Below are positions 25,273-37,884 of a DNA stretch of 64,000 nt, piece by piece. The DNA is taken from contig OZ038434.1 of the NCBI GenBank assembly GCA_964036275.1, forward strand, positions 13,305,259 through 13,369,258, in the 5' to 3' direction. The position numbers and the translations under genes are program-made. Source of the stretch: Litoditis marina (taxonomy: Eukaryota; Nematoda; Chromadorea; Rhabditida; Rhabditidae). The number at the start of each line of letters is the position of its first letter. Position 1 is the stretch's first letter. The notes below the pieces were generated by a model. The model searched no databases. It saw nothing but the letters and a program-made list of their open reading frames with translations, and was not told the DNA's origin.

Positions 25273-28200
25273 TGTGTTTCAGAAAGAAACAACATTGTTG
25301 ACTGTATTCATTCAATAAAAATTGTAAACTTTTTTTAGATGTGATGTCGTGTTTTTTTATATGTGAAAACTTGTTCGGTCAGGCTCCTAGTTGTCTGAAT
25401 CTGTTGTTTCGAATAGTGGCGTCCTAAGACTATCTGAGAAGTTAACCTGATATTCTCATGAGGAACATTTGAACATCACCACATAGGTTCACACGTGTTT
25501 TCTGCAATAAAACCAATGTGTTCTAAGATGAGTCATGTCCGAGGGGGTATTCCATGAGTTCTACGATTATGTACTGTCCCTCATGAGGCGTTCTAGTTTG
25601 ATCGCCGAGTTTGATCGCTTTGGCCTAACCTCGACTGGAAACCCTTTGAGCGCTCCTTAGTCCTTATCCTCACCTTAGTCCTTATCCTCACTTAGTCATT
25701 AGCTCTGTGGGCATCACTTGGCATGTTACCTGGGTGCATATTCTCTTCTGAATGAATGTAACTCATAAAAAGTATCACATGTTACTTGTACCGTTAAATG
25801 GACTTCGGATTGAATTCAAAATGACAGCAACCGTCAGACTTTTTTTTGAATATCATGGAACACATAACTGTTTTCTCCGAACACATTTCGAAAGCTCAGA
25901 TTCAACGAATCTGAGCGTTGTGATATCCAAATGTTTTTTTGCAGACAATTTTGTAGTTTCGACATCAACGGCCCTGAATCATGTTGTAGCATTCTAGCTG
26001 TATAATGAGTTCATATTTGTCATGCATAGGAACACAGATTCCTGTTGTGATACATTGATTGTACTTGGTGGTTATTTGAAAAGATGTGTACAAGTGTAAA
26101 AAAGGTTCATGTGCACAGCAAAAGTTCGTTTTGTCGAATTCTCGAAATACCTCTCGAAATACGCTGATAGTTCCGACATCTCAAAACCATACTGCGGATC
26201 TTGCTGTGCGCATTCCTTCAAGCATTCTATCTTGGCTTAATACTGTTTTTCCCAATCCTCCTGATACTCCTATCATATAATTCCAAAACTTACCGAGATT
26301 TTTAATACGTAAGCTGAATTGAAATTTCTTACTTGTTTTGGTTCTCTACCACTAAACGTGTTCGAAAATAATATTGGCCAGGTTAAAGTTTGCTCGAGAA
26401 AAAAAACTATTAATGGAATGCGTGACTATGTACTGTAGAAGTTTCAGTAGGAATGATGAGATCTATATGTGACAATGAATGAATGCGTATGCTCACGGAT
26501 ACACACGGTTCGGATCGGGCATTCGCAATTGCTAAGGCCACATTCACGAACCACCCGTATATTTCATCCCAATCTGCGTCTCGTCAAACATACGCTTTTT
26601 CTCTGACCTAACATTCCGCCGGTATACGAGTGTCGCGGAACAGGAACGCATAAAGATGCCGGGATGTTCTGGCTATGCCAGAAACAACCGTTTTCATCAA
26701 ACAGTGCCGTCAGCAATCACTCACTCTCAGATATTTTCCTCACGCGGTATCACAGAAATCAATATCAACTATCGGAACAGTTTTAAAACGATTTTAAGTT
26801 CCAGTTACAACTTGCAGCATCCTGTGATTGTCAGGACATTCAAGGATTCGTCATCTTCAAGTAAATACCAACATTCGCGTCAACTTCTGCGAAAAAAAAT
26901 ATGGGAAGTGTCATAGTGAGTTGAAATCGGTCAGTTCGGTAAATTGCACTCAGTCTCCGCGCTGATGTTTCTACCATATGAATTCAAACTCGATTAGTGC
27001 TGATGCTGATATGTTACCCCGTCGATCAACTTTTCATTTAGTAGCGCCTAATCTGGTTTAAGGCTAATCATTCTTCTATAAGCTCCGCTAATTGTGTTGA
27101 AGTTCATTGCACCTACTTCCATGAACTTCTGCACAGTTTGCGATTCACTTCTCGTTTTTTACCGCCAGTTTCCTAGAAAACATTCGGGAACGAAAGCAAC
27201 TTTTTTCGATGTCAGATTATTTATTGGTTTTCCAGAACAATTGAGTAAAACTTGTTGAATCTCGAGTAAATATCACCCATTAATAGAAAAGTATGCATGA
27301 AAGAAAGTGTAGGTTGGACTTATTCCAAGATCAGTATGTCGTATCCGAATACCATAGACCAGATTCGGATATCCCTACTCTGTCAGTCTTCTTGTGAACT
27401 GGAATAAATTTTCCTCAGAGTGTCGGCCAACGTTCTCCAGTCGTGGAGATTACATTAGAAACGACGAGCCAGCCATACGTTGATGAGTGTAGAGTATACA
27501 CATTTGTACTACTTACTGCTGGCATGTTTTTTTCTGAAAATGCAGTTAATGAATTTGTCGGAAATAGATGAACCAAGAAAATCTAAACATTGACACTCGA
27601 AATTTCCGAATGAGTTCGGTTGAATTAACAGATTGGGGGAGATGTAACCCTCTCAATTACATTTCAATTACCGCGTACACCCTTTTTATTTTTGTGATGA
27701 TAAATATTTTCCCAACGCAACAGAATACCAATACACGACTCACTCGTTAGTTTACCGACAAGTATTGTCATAGAAACTGGTGCATGATTTTAATTGTTGA
27801 CGGTGAGGTGTTAGATTGTGGGTGTTCCTTTTTGTTGATTCGCAACTTAGTTGCGTTGTGAGGAATAAAGCACTCGTTTTCTGCATTTCATATGGGTTTT
27901 CTATAAAACCAACAGAAACCATCACATTAGCGTTTCTGAAGAATTTCATTGTTTCAAGGCCCCCGTCTGCATTGAATTAGTTTATAAGTTTTTTTCAAGA
28001 AGCCAATAAAGAATTATCACGAATCCATTTTTGTTGTATGTTTTTTTCCGCACCATTGGAACATTTATCCCACTTTACCAAAGCGCGAAATAACAAACTA
28101 CAATTGTCAAAGTAATTATCCCACTCATGTGATAGGCCACAATTTTTGTTCGTTTCCCAGAATGTTTGGTCCGCCTACAGGAAGTTTTCGAATATTTTTA

Positions 28201-28539
28201 ATTATAAAGTGATTTATACCTTGTTAGTGAGTTCTTGACACTGTGTCGTTCAGGGGTTCAGGTTCAGTTCACTGTAGTTTGCACCTTTCCCAACTGGACT
28301 TGGGCAGCTTGTCAATGAAATTTCAAGACAGTTTTCGAACATAATGAAATACTTCAACACAATAGACATTCATGTGATGGGTTCCTTCCCTTTGTTGAAA
28401 CTCGTATTCGAGGAAACTTTCTGTAAAATATATGTTTTCTCTAAATAACACTCTTCCAAAGTTTTTAGCACGCCGCCAACGAGTCCAGTTGGAAAATGTG
28501 AGCACTATACCTTCCAATAATAGAAGATTGTTATTCCAG
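25273..28539. other. intergenic stretch between receptors C and D
   Basis: After the polyadenylation signal of C, about 3.2 kb holds no gene I can support. At about 25660-25700 a short direct duplication of TTAGTCCTTATCCTCAC is visible. Other open frames here lack motifs and splice partners. Confidence 0.5.
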
Positions 28540-31500
28540 ATGGCGTCACAAATCAACATAATTTTTGTTTGGATTTATATTCTTTTCGAGATTTTGATCA
28601 TACCAACGAACATTGCGAATGTCGTATTATGTGTAAGGAAAAACAACATTCCTCCAAGCTTCAGGTAAGTGACAATGGCCTATCTGTCCTTTTTCTATGA
28701 TTTTTAACGTCGATGTGGTCCTAATTGTTCTGTTAAAAACAGACTATGCTGTTTATGAATAAAAAATAAATTCGTGTACGGCCTATTTTATCCGTTTGAT
28801 CACTTTATTGTAAATCATTCTTACAATTATCATTAATATCAGCCGTAGATGGACTGTCCGTAGAAGGGTGGACATAGGCATTGGTGAGCTTTGTTACCAG
28901 CTCATGTGGTCCGCCGGACAGATACCGCGGGATCAAGCCCAGGTGTTTGGAGCGACAACCGAACGCTAACCACTTAATCACTCGGTTTTCATATGAATGA
29001 GTGCCAAAAGTTTTTTTAACGCGTGTCACAAGTCGTGCTACAAGCCTACAAGTGTAGTTTTGCACAATTCTCGAGTTAGTCTCACGTTCACTTGAGAATC
29101 GTAATTCGTGTGTCATCAGAGGTTCTCACCAATCGTATTCAGATGTCTCGTGGTTTTCGTCATTACTGCATCTTTCGTACACGACGTGCGACTAATAAAT
29201 ATGATATTATCAACTCTTTTCGAGGTAGGGAAACCGAATTCGTTGGTTTATTTTACAGGGTTTTAGTGTTTACAGTTCTTTTCTTTCCAAGTAAAGAGTG
29301 TAGTTTAGACTGAAATATGTCCTTCTCGGGTGAGATGGCCGTGAACATATGTTTATGGATTTTATCCACGAATAAATATGACAATTACTGAACGAAAATA
29401 ACAATAAAACAAACACAGTTGTGTTTCAGATATCCGTGGCTGATCTGGAAACCTTCTCAGTTCGTCTATTCAACGCCCTGTTCTACACTCTCACATTCAA
29501 TGCTCTTATTTTGGAGCGTTTAGTGGCCACAATGCGGTTAGGTGTTTATCAGAAACACCTCAAAGTGGTGGTATATATCAATGCCATAGTCTCAGTGAGT
29601 TGCTCTGAACCGAGTATGCCGGAACATCCCGGCACCTTCTACGTTTCCGGTGTATTTCGCAACACTTCTATCTCAGGGTAACGTATGTTTTCGAGTTGCG
29701 TCTTTTCAACCAAACGCAATATATCTTATCCTCAAAAACCATCTCAATGTATCACGTCATTCAAACATTAACGCAAGCGATCCTGCAATCTTGCATTGTT
29801 TTGGGTTTTGTATTGCTGAGCGTTCACTCGTGAGATAGTTCAGCTCTGTTACTTCAAATATTGCAAACTCACTGACTAAATGTGTCGTTTAATTGATTTA
29901 TTGACGCGACTTAGCTAGACAAAACAAATGGGCGTGAAGTGCTAAGTTTCCAAAGAAACTTCTATCCAAATCATTTCCACTAGCCAAAAAAGCTCACATT
30001 GCGAAATGGATGAAGCTAGATGGTACGGGGAAGAGTATGGAATTCAAATTTGCAAAAAATAGAACTTTCAGCCCGTCATAGCATATGGAATCTGCTCTAT
30101 CGGTTTACCACGACGTGAGTTCTATGGAATTGTCCACGAGTTAAATTTCGCCGAATTTTCAAATTTGTTTGGATTGCCGAACCATGTTTATCTACAGTGA
30201 ACCTAGACTTTAAACAAAGAATGTTAAAATTTCAGTCAATGAATAGTATATATATTCGGTGAAAACAACCATTCCATAGTCACCTAGCACTCACATACAG
30301 CGTTCGCATCCGGGAATAGCTGCTCGATACTGTACAACTAGGGTTGTTAATCAATTCCAAAAACCGAGTCAATTCCATTTCCAATTCTTTTTCGTTTCTC
30401 AAAAACCAGTCAATTCCAATCCCAATTCTTTTTCCATTCTCGAAAACCACTCAATTCCAATTCCAATTCTTTTGCAATTCTCAAAACCACTCAATTCCAA
30501 TTCTTTTAGATTTTCAAAAACTGCTCAATTACAATTCCAATTCTGATCACTTCCTGGAAATCTCAGATTTTCAATTCCAATTCCATCGGAATTGATGGGA
30601 ATTGATTGGAATTGATTAGAACTGATTAGAATTGACTGTGTTCCCAACTTCATGTCAGTTTTTTCAAAATACGAAGATAAACAATGTTCACTTTGGTTCC
30701 ATTGAACAAGAGACATAAGGAACATTGGTAATTTAGTAATGAACAAGGAAAATCAGCATGGAATTGTAAATAAATTCTGAATAAATTCTGGGAGAAAATC
30801 AAGTCAATTCCAATTCCAATTCCAGTTGTTCTGATATACGAAAGAATTGGAATTGCAATTCCAGAAATGTTTTGACATACAAAAGAATTGCAATTGCAAT
30901 AGATGGAATTGGATGATTATCTCAATTCTATCAATTCTAATTCCAATTCCAATTGTAACAACCCTATGTACAACTAACTGTGTTGTAGTTTGATCTCGTC
31001 AAATTGTGGTCAAACAGTGTTTCGTGCGTGTAGATCAAACCACAACGTTAATAGTGTCAATCACCAAAGACTCACTCAACTAACTAGATTCACTAGAAGA
31101 TTTTCAGTTCGATTAACTAACTATGAACCTTCTACTGATATTTACTCTCTTTTTTTCAGAATCAGTAGCCAGTTATATGTCCGTTTTCTACGTCTTGACA
31201 TCCATTTTCGGTAGTATTACTGTATGGACCCTACTTAAGCACAATCGAGCCGCTCGAGCCAATATAGCCGAACTGCGGCTGAGTGCGAAATATCGGGCCG
31301 AACAGAATATAGTCATCACCTCCATACTAGTCCCGCTGAGTGAGTAATACAACTTAATACATTCTGATGTAATGGATACGAGATAATTCTTGATATAGAC
31401 GACGTTGATTATGAGTAATAAATCATGCATCAACTTCACAAATCACTGAGAGCGAGATTCACATAGAAAACCATGACATTTGCGCGCTAGTAGTTTCAGT

Positions 31501-34500
31501 ATAGTGGTAGACCATTTCAAATGAGCGGAGAGCACAGCGCGTAAATTTTGGACAGAAAATTCATTTCACGGGAATCGAACCCATGGCTAGTAGGATTGTA
31601 GTACCGCCACACTGTCACTGCGCTAAATGGGCCAACCTCTGCAGTGCTCCACTGAATCCCGATTATCCCTGAAATCTCTCTGATTGCACCCCATTTGCCC
31701 CCTACTTTGCCCCTGTCCATATCCGGATATGGACAGAGGCGGAACAGGGGGCAAATAAGGTGCAATCAGGGAAAAAGTGGGGAAATTTCCGAGAAAAGTC
31801 AGGGAAATTTCAGAGAAAAATTAAGCAAACTTTTTTCCACATTCAGAAGTATTACTTACTTTTATACTATTTACGGTGAATTGGTAACATTAAATGAGAA
31901 TGAACATCTCCGAAAATTCTCTAACTGAGATTAGATAAGCATCTATTTTCCCTGCTTATTCTTTATAGAAAACAAAGTGTTTTCAAAATGAAATAGCCAA
32001 GAGAAAGTCTTTCCTTCAACATCTAATCAAAGTTAAACTTTTTTCGAATATTTCAAAGGGCTTTCAACAGAAGCGAAACGAACTATCCTCATACGGGTAC
32101 CCCCACACATGGTGGGCACCTGCGGTGGCAGGGTAAAAATCCCCCCTTCCTCCCCACGTGGGTCACGGGTTCGGTCATTGGGTCATAAGGATTGAAAGCA
32201 CAGCAGAATCATAGGAAAGTCCCCTCGTCAACCCCGATCACTAAAGAGCTTGATCCAAGAGACATCTGACGTGGTTAGGTAGTCGTCATCTCGAGGAGCT
32301 CGATAGAAAGGGCATCAGAAAGTCTTAGATGGCAAAAGGGGACGCGCGTCAAAAATTGGAAAGAGCCTTTGTCCTCAACTCTTTGCGGCTTGAATACAAG
32401 TTCTCTTATTCCGACTTGGTTAGGTAGTCATCATCAAGTAGAAACATGTAGACAGGCAAGAGTCTCAAGGGTAACCAATAACTGTGTCACAAGTGGCCGA
32501 TTGAACACAGGTCACCAATCAATACCGTGGTTTTGGGTATTTTGTGAAAGGAGACATATGAACAACAACACACAATATAACATAGTCAGGAACGCACTGC
32601 TTACGGACAAGGAAATGAGAATGAATAAATGAGAATAAAAATGGACGAATTGCGCACAGACGCACCCCTGGCTGCGCCGTATCTAGTACGGGTTTCTCAA
32701 AAGTGCGGCAGAACACAGTTTTGACCGGTATCTTCAACGAAATGACACTAAAACTTTATAATGTGTAGGTATAAGGTTCTGCTAATAGATTATAGTCAAA
32801 AAAGTGGTAAATAAACATTTTTCAATATCTCTGACACTTCTCTCACATTTCCCTGATTTCACCCCATCTTCTCCCTGGTTTACCCCTGACTTACCCCAGA
32901 AAAAGCAGAGAAATTCTTCCCCCCTGATGCTCCCTGACAGATCAGGGAACGTCAACTTACTATGTCGGGAAGAATAGATAATAATAATAATTCATTATCC
33001 GTATGTTCATACAATCATAACGAGACCGTGAAAAATCAAATTGAACGGATATTACGAAACTTTGAATGCTTGTAAACAAGAAGGAAAAGAGAACAGGATG
33101 ATAAATTGTGTATGATTGAAGAAAATGGAACAATCAGAGATATTGGTTTTTGAAACGGGATGCAGGGACAATCTTGTAATCATACAACTCATAGTACTTC
33201 TTAATGAAAGTAGTTCTGAAGAAATCAGGCACGAATCGGACATAACAATCTTCAACAGACATCTTAGGGAACTTTTCACAATGAGAACGAACAACTTCAC
33301 AATCGCGAGAGATACTCTCGAGCTGTTTGGGATAAAGTTTAGGCAGTACATTGTATTCATAGAAATAATCGAATGAGAAGACATCAATAGGAACAGGATC
33401 ATCGTTGGAAGGCAATTCAGGGGACGTTGGAGAAGAATCATGGTGTTGCGAAGAAATCATTTGGGCAGAATCAGATGTTATGGAGGTTATGGAGGGCGAA
33501 ATAACTAATTCAGGACCTCTAAACTCTTCAACTAACTCTGCCTCATTGTGAGGGTTGGTGTCGGCTGGATTTGGCTGCGTTGTAGTTTGGTCGGTGACCT
33601 CAGCTCGGGCGGCGTCTCGTTTCGATTGTCTGGCGAGGAATCCGGCCTTCCGCTGTTCCGGGGTCTCGAACTTCCGAACATGAAAAGTTGACATAGGAGC
33701 TTCAGATTTCATCGCAGTAGAAAGATCAATGAGACGAGGAAACGGAATACCATCTTTGATAGAATCTTTGAGTGGGCGAGGTAAACCATCTTGACGAGAT
33801 TTACCCAAACGGTGGAGGATAGAAACATTTGAAGACGTGATGGAGACCAAATTAAATATTGAATTCACCTTTTTCTTTGTTGTTGAGTCCTCTGGTAGAC
33901 CATAAATAGTGAGACATCGACGATCGTTGAAATGGTGGAGTTCGGATTGAATAATAGTTGGTAGAGATTGAGTGAGATTGTCGAGTTTGGAGTTGAGTGT
34001 TTTGATTTCACTCAAAATGGTGGAAAAATGGGTTCGAAGTGGTACCATTTTTGGACGAGGCGATGGCATGATAATCAATCGGGGATATGTGAACAACTCT
34101 AGATATTGAACTAAATGAAAGCACTCCTAGTAAGGAACTATGACGGTAGATTTAAAACGTTTCAAGATAGTTAATTAAAAATAGTAGAGTAGTTAAAACA
34201 TTTGTTCGGAAGTTTTCAACTTTTTGAAAATGTTTTATGAAAAAAAGCCTCCCATTTTTATATTTCTTTTGTTCTTATATCTTTGCTATGGCTTGACAAT
34301 AATAGTTTGGAATGATAGAGCTGATTTAAAAAGAATTAACCAACACTAAATTGAAAATAGAATGTGAAAGCACAATGCATTGGCAGAACTTCCAAAAATG
34401 GTATTGATTGATGCCATCTGCGCGCCCCTGCTAACACCCGGTCAACTTATAACACCGTATTTTCACCCGATTATCCGTGGTCCACGACTATATATCTCGT

Positions 34501-35398
34501 GAGATGATCTCATAAGGTATCTCACCGGTACAGTTCATGAGAAACCTCGCAGATCTGAACAAAACCCACGAACTGTCTCACAGGCTCTCGTGAGAAAAAT
34601 TTCGTGAGATCTCGCAGGTAATGGGGAATTGGGTGTAGAAGATACGAATGCGGAATGTCATAAACAAGTCTTCGAAAGAGTGTAAATGAGCCAACCCTGA
34701 ACATATTCCTGCGAAAGGCAGTGGACTTTATACTAACTAAGTTGAACAGTCACGTAAAGTAAGCATTCTAATGAAGCATCGTGCACTTTGTCATTGCACG
34801 TTTCTGAGTTCCGCTGTGTTGAACACGTTTCACGCTCACTGTGCAAATGAATACCAGTATAATTCCAAGTATTTCAGCCATCAACGACTTGCTTGGACGC
34901 ATTCTTCAAGCATGTGCCACATTCTATTTCGGTCTTGGCCTGAACTATCCGAATGTCACTATTGTCCTCCAAAATATAGTCGATAACGTAAGTATACAAC
35001 TTTTCCCTTTTTATTGATTACGTCGTAGGTCAAATGGAAAACCACCTGACCACTGTATGTTGTGGAAAGTTTGTTGGAATACTCTATTTTCCATACCTCA
35101 GTGGGCTCACTCTTAAGAACTTTTTTTTTACAATATTTCAGTTATTATCATGCTATGTAAGTGCGGAAAACTTTGCTACCGCATGCGGTGTTGTAATTAA
35201 CCCATAAAAATTTCCGAAGAAAACAATGTTTTTTTGCAGATACACCAAGAAATTCGACTGTGGTACTGTATTGGCATTCTTCTGATTCTTTCACCAAAAC
35301 TAAGAAAAAGGTTGATGAAAACTCCCAAAATATTCGCGGATTCGGTGGAGACGAGAAATGACAACTACTTTCGGATGATGTCTCGCGCTTGGCAATAA
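28540..35398 (+). CDS. Sre-like serpentine chemoreceptor, paralogue D (7 exons, 287 aa)
   Basis: Closest relative of receptor A: both begin MASQIN, share FVHD in exon 2 and ERLVATMRLGVYQKHLK in exon 3, and end NDNYFRMMSRAWQ. Exons: 28540-28664, 29143-29224, 29430-29594, 30072-30114, 31160-31339, 34878-34987 and 35240-35398; 288 codons including stop, no lesion. ATTCCAG abuts the ATG, and AATAAA is at 35501. The gene spans 6.9 kb because of insertions. Intron 4 carries a low-complexity transposon (30341-30966). Intron 5 (3.5 kb) carries a GC-rich palindrome, an antisense retroelement ORF (33134-34096) and a MITE just before exon 6. All coding exons and splice sites remain good despite this load. 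Confidence 0.82.
28916..28986 (-). pseudogene. tRNA-like sequence in intron 1 of receptor D
   Basis: Read on the minus strand there is an A-box-like TGATTAAGTGGTTAGCG and a weak B box GGCTTGATCCC. The stems are poor, so this is a tRNA-derived relic. Confidence 0.4.
30341..30966. mobile_element. low-complexity transposon, AATTCC type, in intron 4 of receptor D
   Basis: The left end is AGGGTTGTTAATCAATTCC and the right end TTGTAACAACCCT, forming inverted termini. The interior is mostly short AATTCC/GGAATT words in both orientations. The 10-bp sequence TGTACAACTA occurs directly on both sides (30331-30340 and 30967-30976), which looks like a target-site duplication of 9-10 bp, as made by Mutator-like elements. 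No coding sequence. Confidence 0.75.
31563..31634 (-). pseudogene. tRNA-like sequence in intron 5 of receptor D
   Basis: On the minus strand, GGTTCGATTCC (B box) and an A-box-like TTTAGCGCAGTGAC occur at tRNA spacing. The acceptor strands do not pair, so this is a tRNA-derived relic. Confidence 0.45.
31680..31771. repeat. near-perfect palindrome in intron 5 of receptor D
   Basis: Arms of about 43 bp meet at the centre TCCATATCCGGATATGGA and end in TGATTGCACC / GGTGCAATCA. A diverged relative of one arm (CCCTGATTTCACCCCATC) recurs at about 32852, suggesting a larger decayed element covers 31650-32945. Confidence 0.7.
33134..34096 (-). CDS. LINE ORF1-type protein (RRM-like), antisense in intron 5 of receptor D
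   Basis: An uninterrupted 320-residue frame, antisense to the host gene. It has a short helical or coiled N-terminal stretch, then a region that looks like the RRM core of CR1-clade ORF1 proteins (RRCLTIYGLPED, later RLGKSRQDGLPRPLK), then FHVRKFETPEQRKAG. A matching VRK...EER pattern occurs in the ORF1 at 40904-41653. A low-complexity Ser/Thr/Asn linker follows, with a C-terminal domain that contains HCEKFPKM. ORF1 proteins bind element RNA as chaperones. No endonuclease or reverse transcriptase ORF is adjacent, so this copy is either 3-prime-deleted or an element with ORF1 only. A TAATAATAAT run at 32981-32992 would be its tail. The assignment is by motif resemblance only. Confidence 0.55.
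   Translation of the reverse strand: MFTYPRLIIMPSPRPKMVPLRTHFSTILSEIKTLNSKLDNLTQSLPTIIQSELHHFNDRRCLTIYGLPEDSTTKKKVNSIFNLVSITSSNVSILHRLGKSRQDGLPRPLKDSIKDGIPFPRLIDLSTAMKSEAPMSTFHVRKFETPEQRKAGFLARQSKRDAARAEVTDQTTTQPNPADTNPHNEAELVEEFRGPELVISPSITSITSDSAQMISSQHHDSSPTSPELPSNDDPVPIDVFSFDYFYEYNVLPKLYPKQLESISRDCEVVRSHCEKFPKMSVEDCYVRFVPDFFRTTFIKKYYELYDYKIVPASRFKNQYL
34730..34850 (-). mobile_element. palindromic MITE family, copy 2
   Basis: Reverse-orientation copy of the MITE seen at 12464. It contains GTGCACTTTGTCATTGCACG and AACAGTCACGTAAAG, and lies just upstream of exon 6 of receptor D. Confidence 0.7.
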
Positions 35399-35810
35399 CT
35401 TCGGTTCAATTGAGAACGTGTTTTTTTTGAATATTGTTTACCACTAATAATAATCATTTAACTAGGTTGACTGATATGTTTAAAGCATTTTAGATGTGAC
35501 AATAAAATGGTTAATGTTTGTCACGTAGTGTGCATTGAAATTGAATAGGTTCCAACGATATATGTTTGTAGTTTTGAATGTCACTGCACATCACAAAAAA
35601 TAAAACGACTATGAATTTCAACATGTGATTTTCCACGGTGGTGTTTAGTTTAAAAAATAGAGACGTTTGAATTCCAAAGGGATGCACATTATTCTGGTTC
35701 GTGAGTCTTTTGCGACGCTGATTATACCGATGGAGGTTGTAACAGGGCAAATATTTGTGAGCATAAATATTTTTTTAAAAAAACATGCGTATTGGTATTG
35801 ACCTGTGTTG

Positions 35811-36660
35811 CTCTGTTTTGTGCACTATTTCGCGACAATTGTATCCCAAAGAGATGTGAGAGCGGAGAAAAACTGTATGTTTGAGTAGATGTAGGTTTGA
35901 TGAAGAGGCTGGTATGTTCAAGAATACAGCTTCTGAATCTTACCGAGGTAATGAAGATTGACTAAATAAGCTGAGCTAGCAATATTTCACAAACGCAAAC
36001 GGCTCTCCATATAAATACGGAAGTTTTATGCTACTGTACTTTTCACGATAACAACGGTTTTCGATCACTCAACACGGCACAACACTACAAAACGTGCAAA
36101 TACGAGTGTGTTCAGTTTAAAATTACTCACTTCTGTTTTGTGTTATGGTAATTACATGTGTACTGTAGTAATAGCGAAGGTAGAGCGTGGTCACTGAGAT
36201 GCTCTCTTCTATTTATATATTTTTGTCGTTTTTCGAAGAAGTTCGTTAAAAACGATTTTGTTAGGACTGCTGTGAACAATACGGATTCACAAAGAACCAT
36301 TACTTTTTTACTTTACCATGATAGAAAGTGCAACTGACGTTCAGCCCAAAACAACGCTAGTGAAATACTATGATATTCAAAACTGGTTGGAACCTGACTC
36401 GTTTGTTGTGCACCTAATTTGATATCGAGGTCGTTTGTTCGGTGAATGCCCTCTGTACACTTGTGCTTGACTAAACCTGGGTGCGCATGAGAAATCATCA
36501 CTGGAGTTTCATCGCTTCTGCGTCTCTCGTTTAGTGCACTATTTTGCGAGATTGTTATTCGAATGGGATATAAGATCAGAGAAATGGTGTCTGTTTGAGA
36601 AAAGCCAAGTTAGGAGCGAGAGGTCGGGGTGTACGTGACTATGGCCTCTAAATCTTACCC
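35811..36660. repeat. two diverged copies of a dispersed repeat (35811-35946 and 36526-36660)
   Basis: Each copy has a GTGCACTATTT..GCGA start, a purine-rich middle and an AATCTTACC end, spaced 715 bp apart in the same orientation. Identity is moderate and no coding function is visible. The rest of 35507-36960 shows nothing I can annotate. Confidence 0.45.
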
Positions 36661-37884
36661 CGCCCTTCTCTCGACGCATAAACGCCAGATTACGGTACAG
36701 ACCGTCACCATTGCTGATGTGCTCCAAAATGAGCGAGCCGTTATAGTCATTCTCGTTCGTACTGAGTCTGTGAGTAAAAATTAAGTGCACATGAACTATA
36801 TTTGTAGCAACTCAAATATAGTTTTTTAAGTACTCCATGTTTTACTAGTTGTCGTCATTTGTCGAGCCACCAACCTAACTTGTTAGTATGCGTTGATACG
36901 CTTGTAATGATGTTTTTATCTGTTTCGGAAGTAATAACATCCTCCCTCAATTGAAATGCGAATGTTTATTTATTTATTTATTTATTTGATGCACTACGAG
37001 GTGCGCTAAACGAGAAAGGAAAAAACTCAACACAGAATAACTTGGATACAATTGATCAAAGAAAAAGAACATAGTAAAATACAGAAGCAAACTCGTACAA
37101 TAGTCAGGACAGTACACGTGTAGAATTATGAAAAATACGTCTACAAAGTCCGCTAACTACACAGATTTGGTGTATGGAGTGATGAATTCAAAAATCAATG
37201 TTTCGCCAATCGAAGCTACATTCTCTGATGTATATCTGAATAGGAATCGAATCGTGTTGTTACCTTTCTCTGCCACAGAAAGTAAAGTGAACAACTACAG
37301 ACAGTCCTGAACAACCCCGTACCCCTGCAGACACCGTATCTAGAGAAGGGGGGGGGGGGCTACGTGTTAGACTACGATTGAGTTATACCCGTTAGATTTG
37401 TGTTTCCTAACCTAGTTTGATATTTGATATTGTTCCTAATTTCTGGTAAACCAGAAAATGTCAAGCGATTGTTTGGGGTATTGAACTAATATTGTTCGAG
37501 TTACCTAGTTTATTGAGTACGACCTCTGTGAGATAGAGGAAAGCTCAGGACAAAAAGTAGTTGAGCCATTTACTAACTGTGACAGAAAAAGGTTAGTTAC
37601 ACAATTGTATGGGAGTGATTAAATGGCAATTTAGTTCATTGATTCATCTGGGTATTCTCAAACGGAGGATGAAGATAGTAAACTGTGCGGACAGTGCAGA
37701 GCTACCAATAAGAATTTGTACCTATGTACCAACTAGATCTACATCTACAGTAACATTTCTCTACAATTAAGAAGAAAAAAACATGCTAGTGGCGACGATG
37801 ACTTGGAATGTAGGGGCCTCGTGATCAGCATGGTAACTGGAACTGGCTGGACGGCACGGGAATGGCCCTTGAACCGTCAAACGA

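Noticed and set aside
26656..26916. 86-residue plus-strand frame in the C-D interval
   Set aside because: No similarity to anything recognised, no splice sites or promoter context.
33116..33376. 86-residue plus-strand frame
   Set aside because: Antisense shadow of the ORF1-type protein at 33134-34096.
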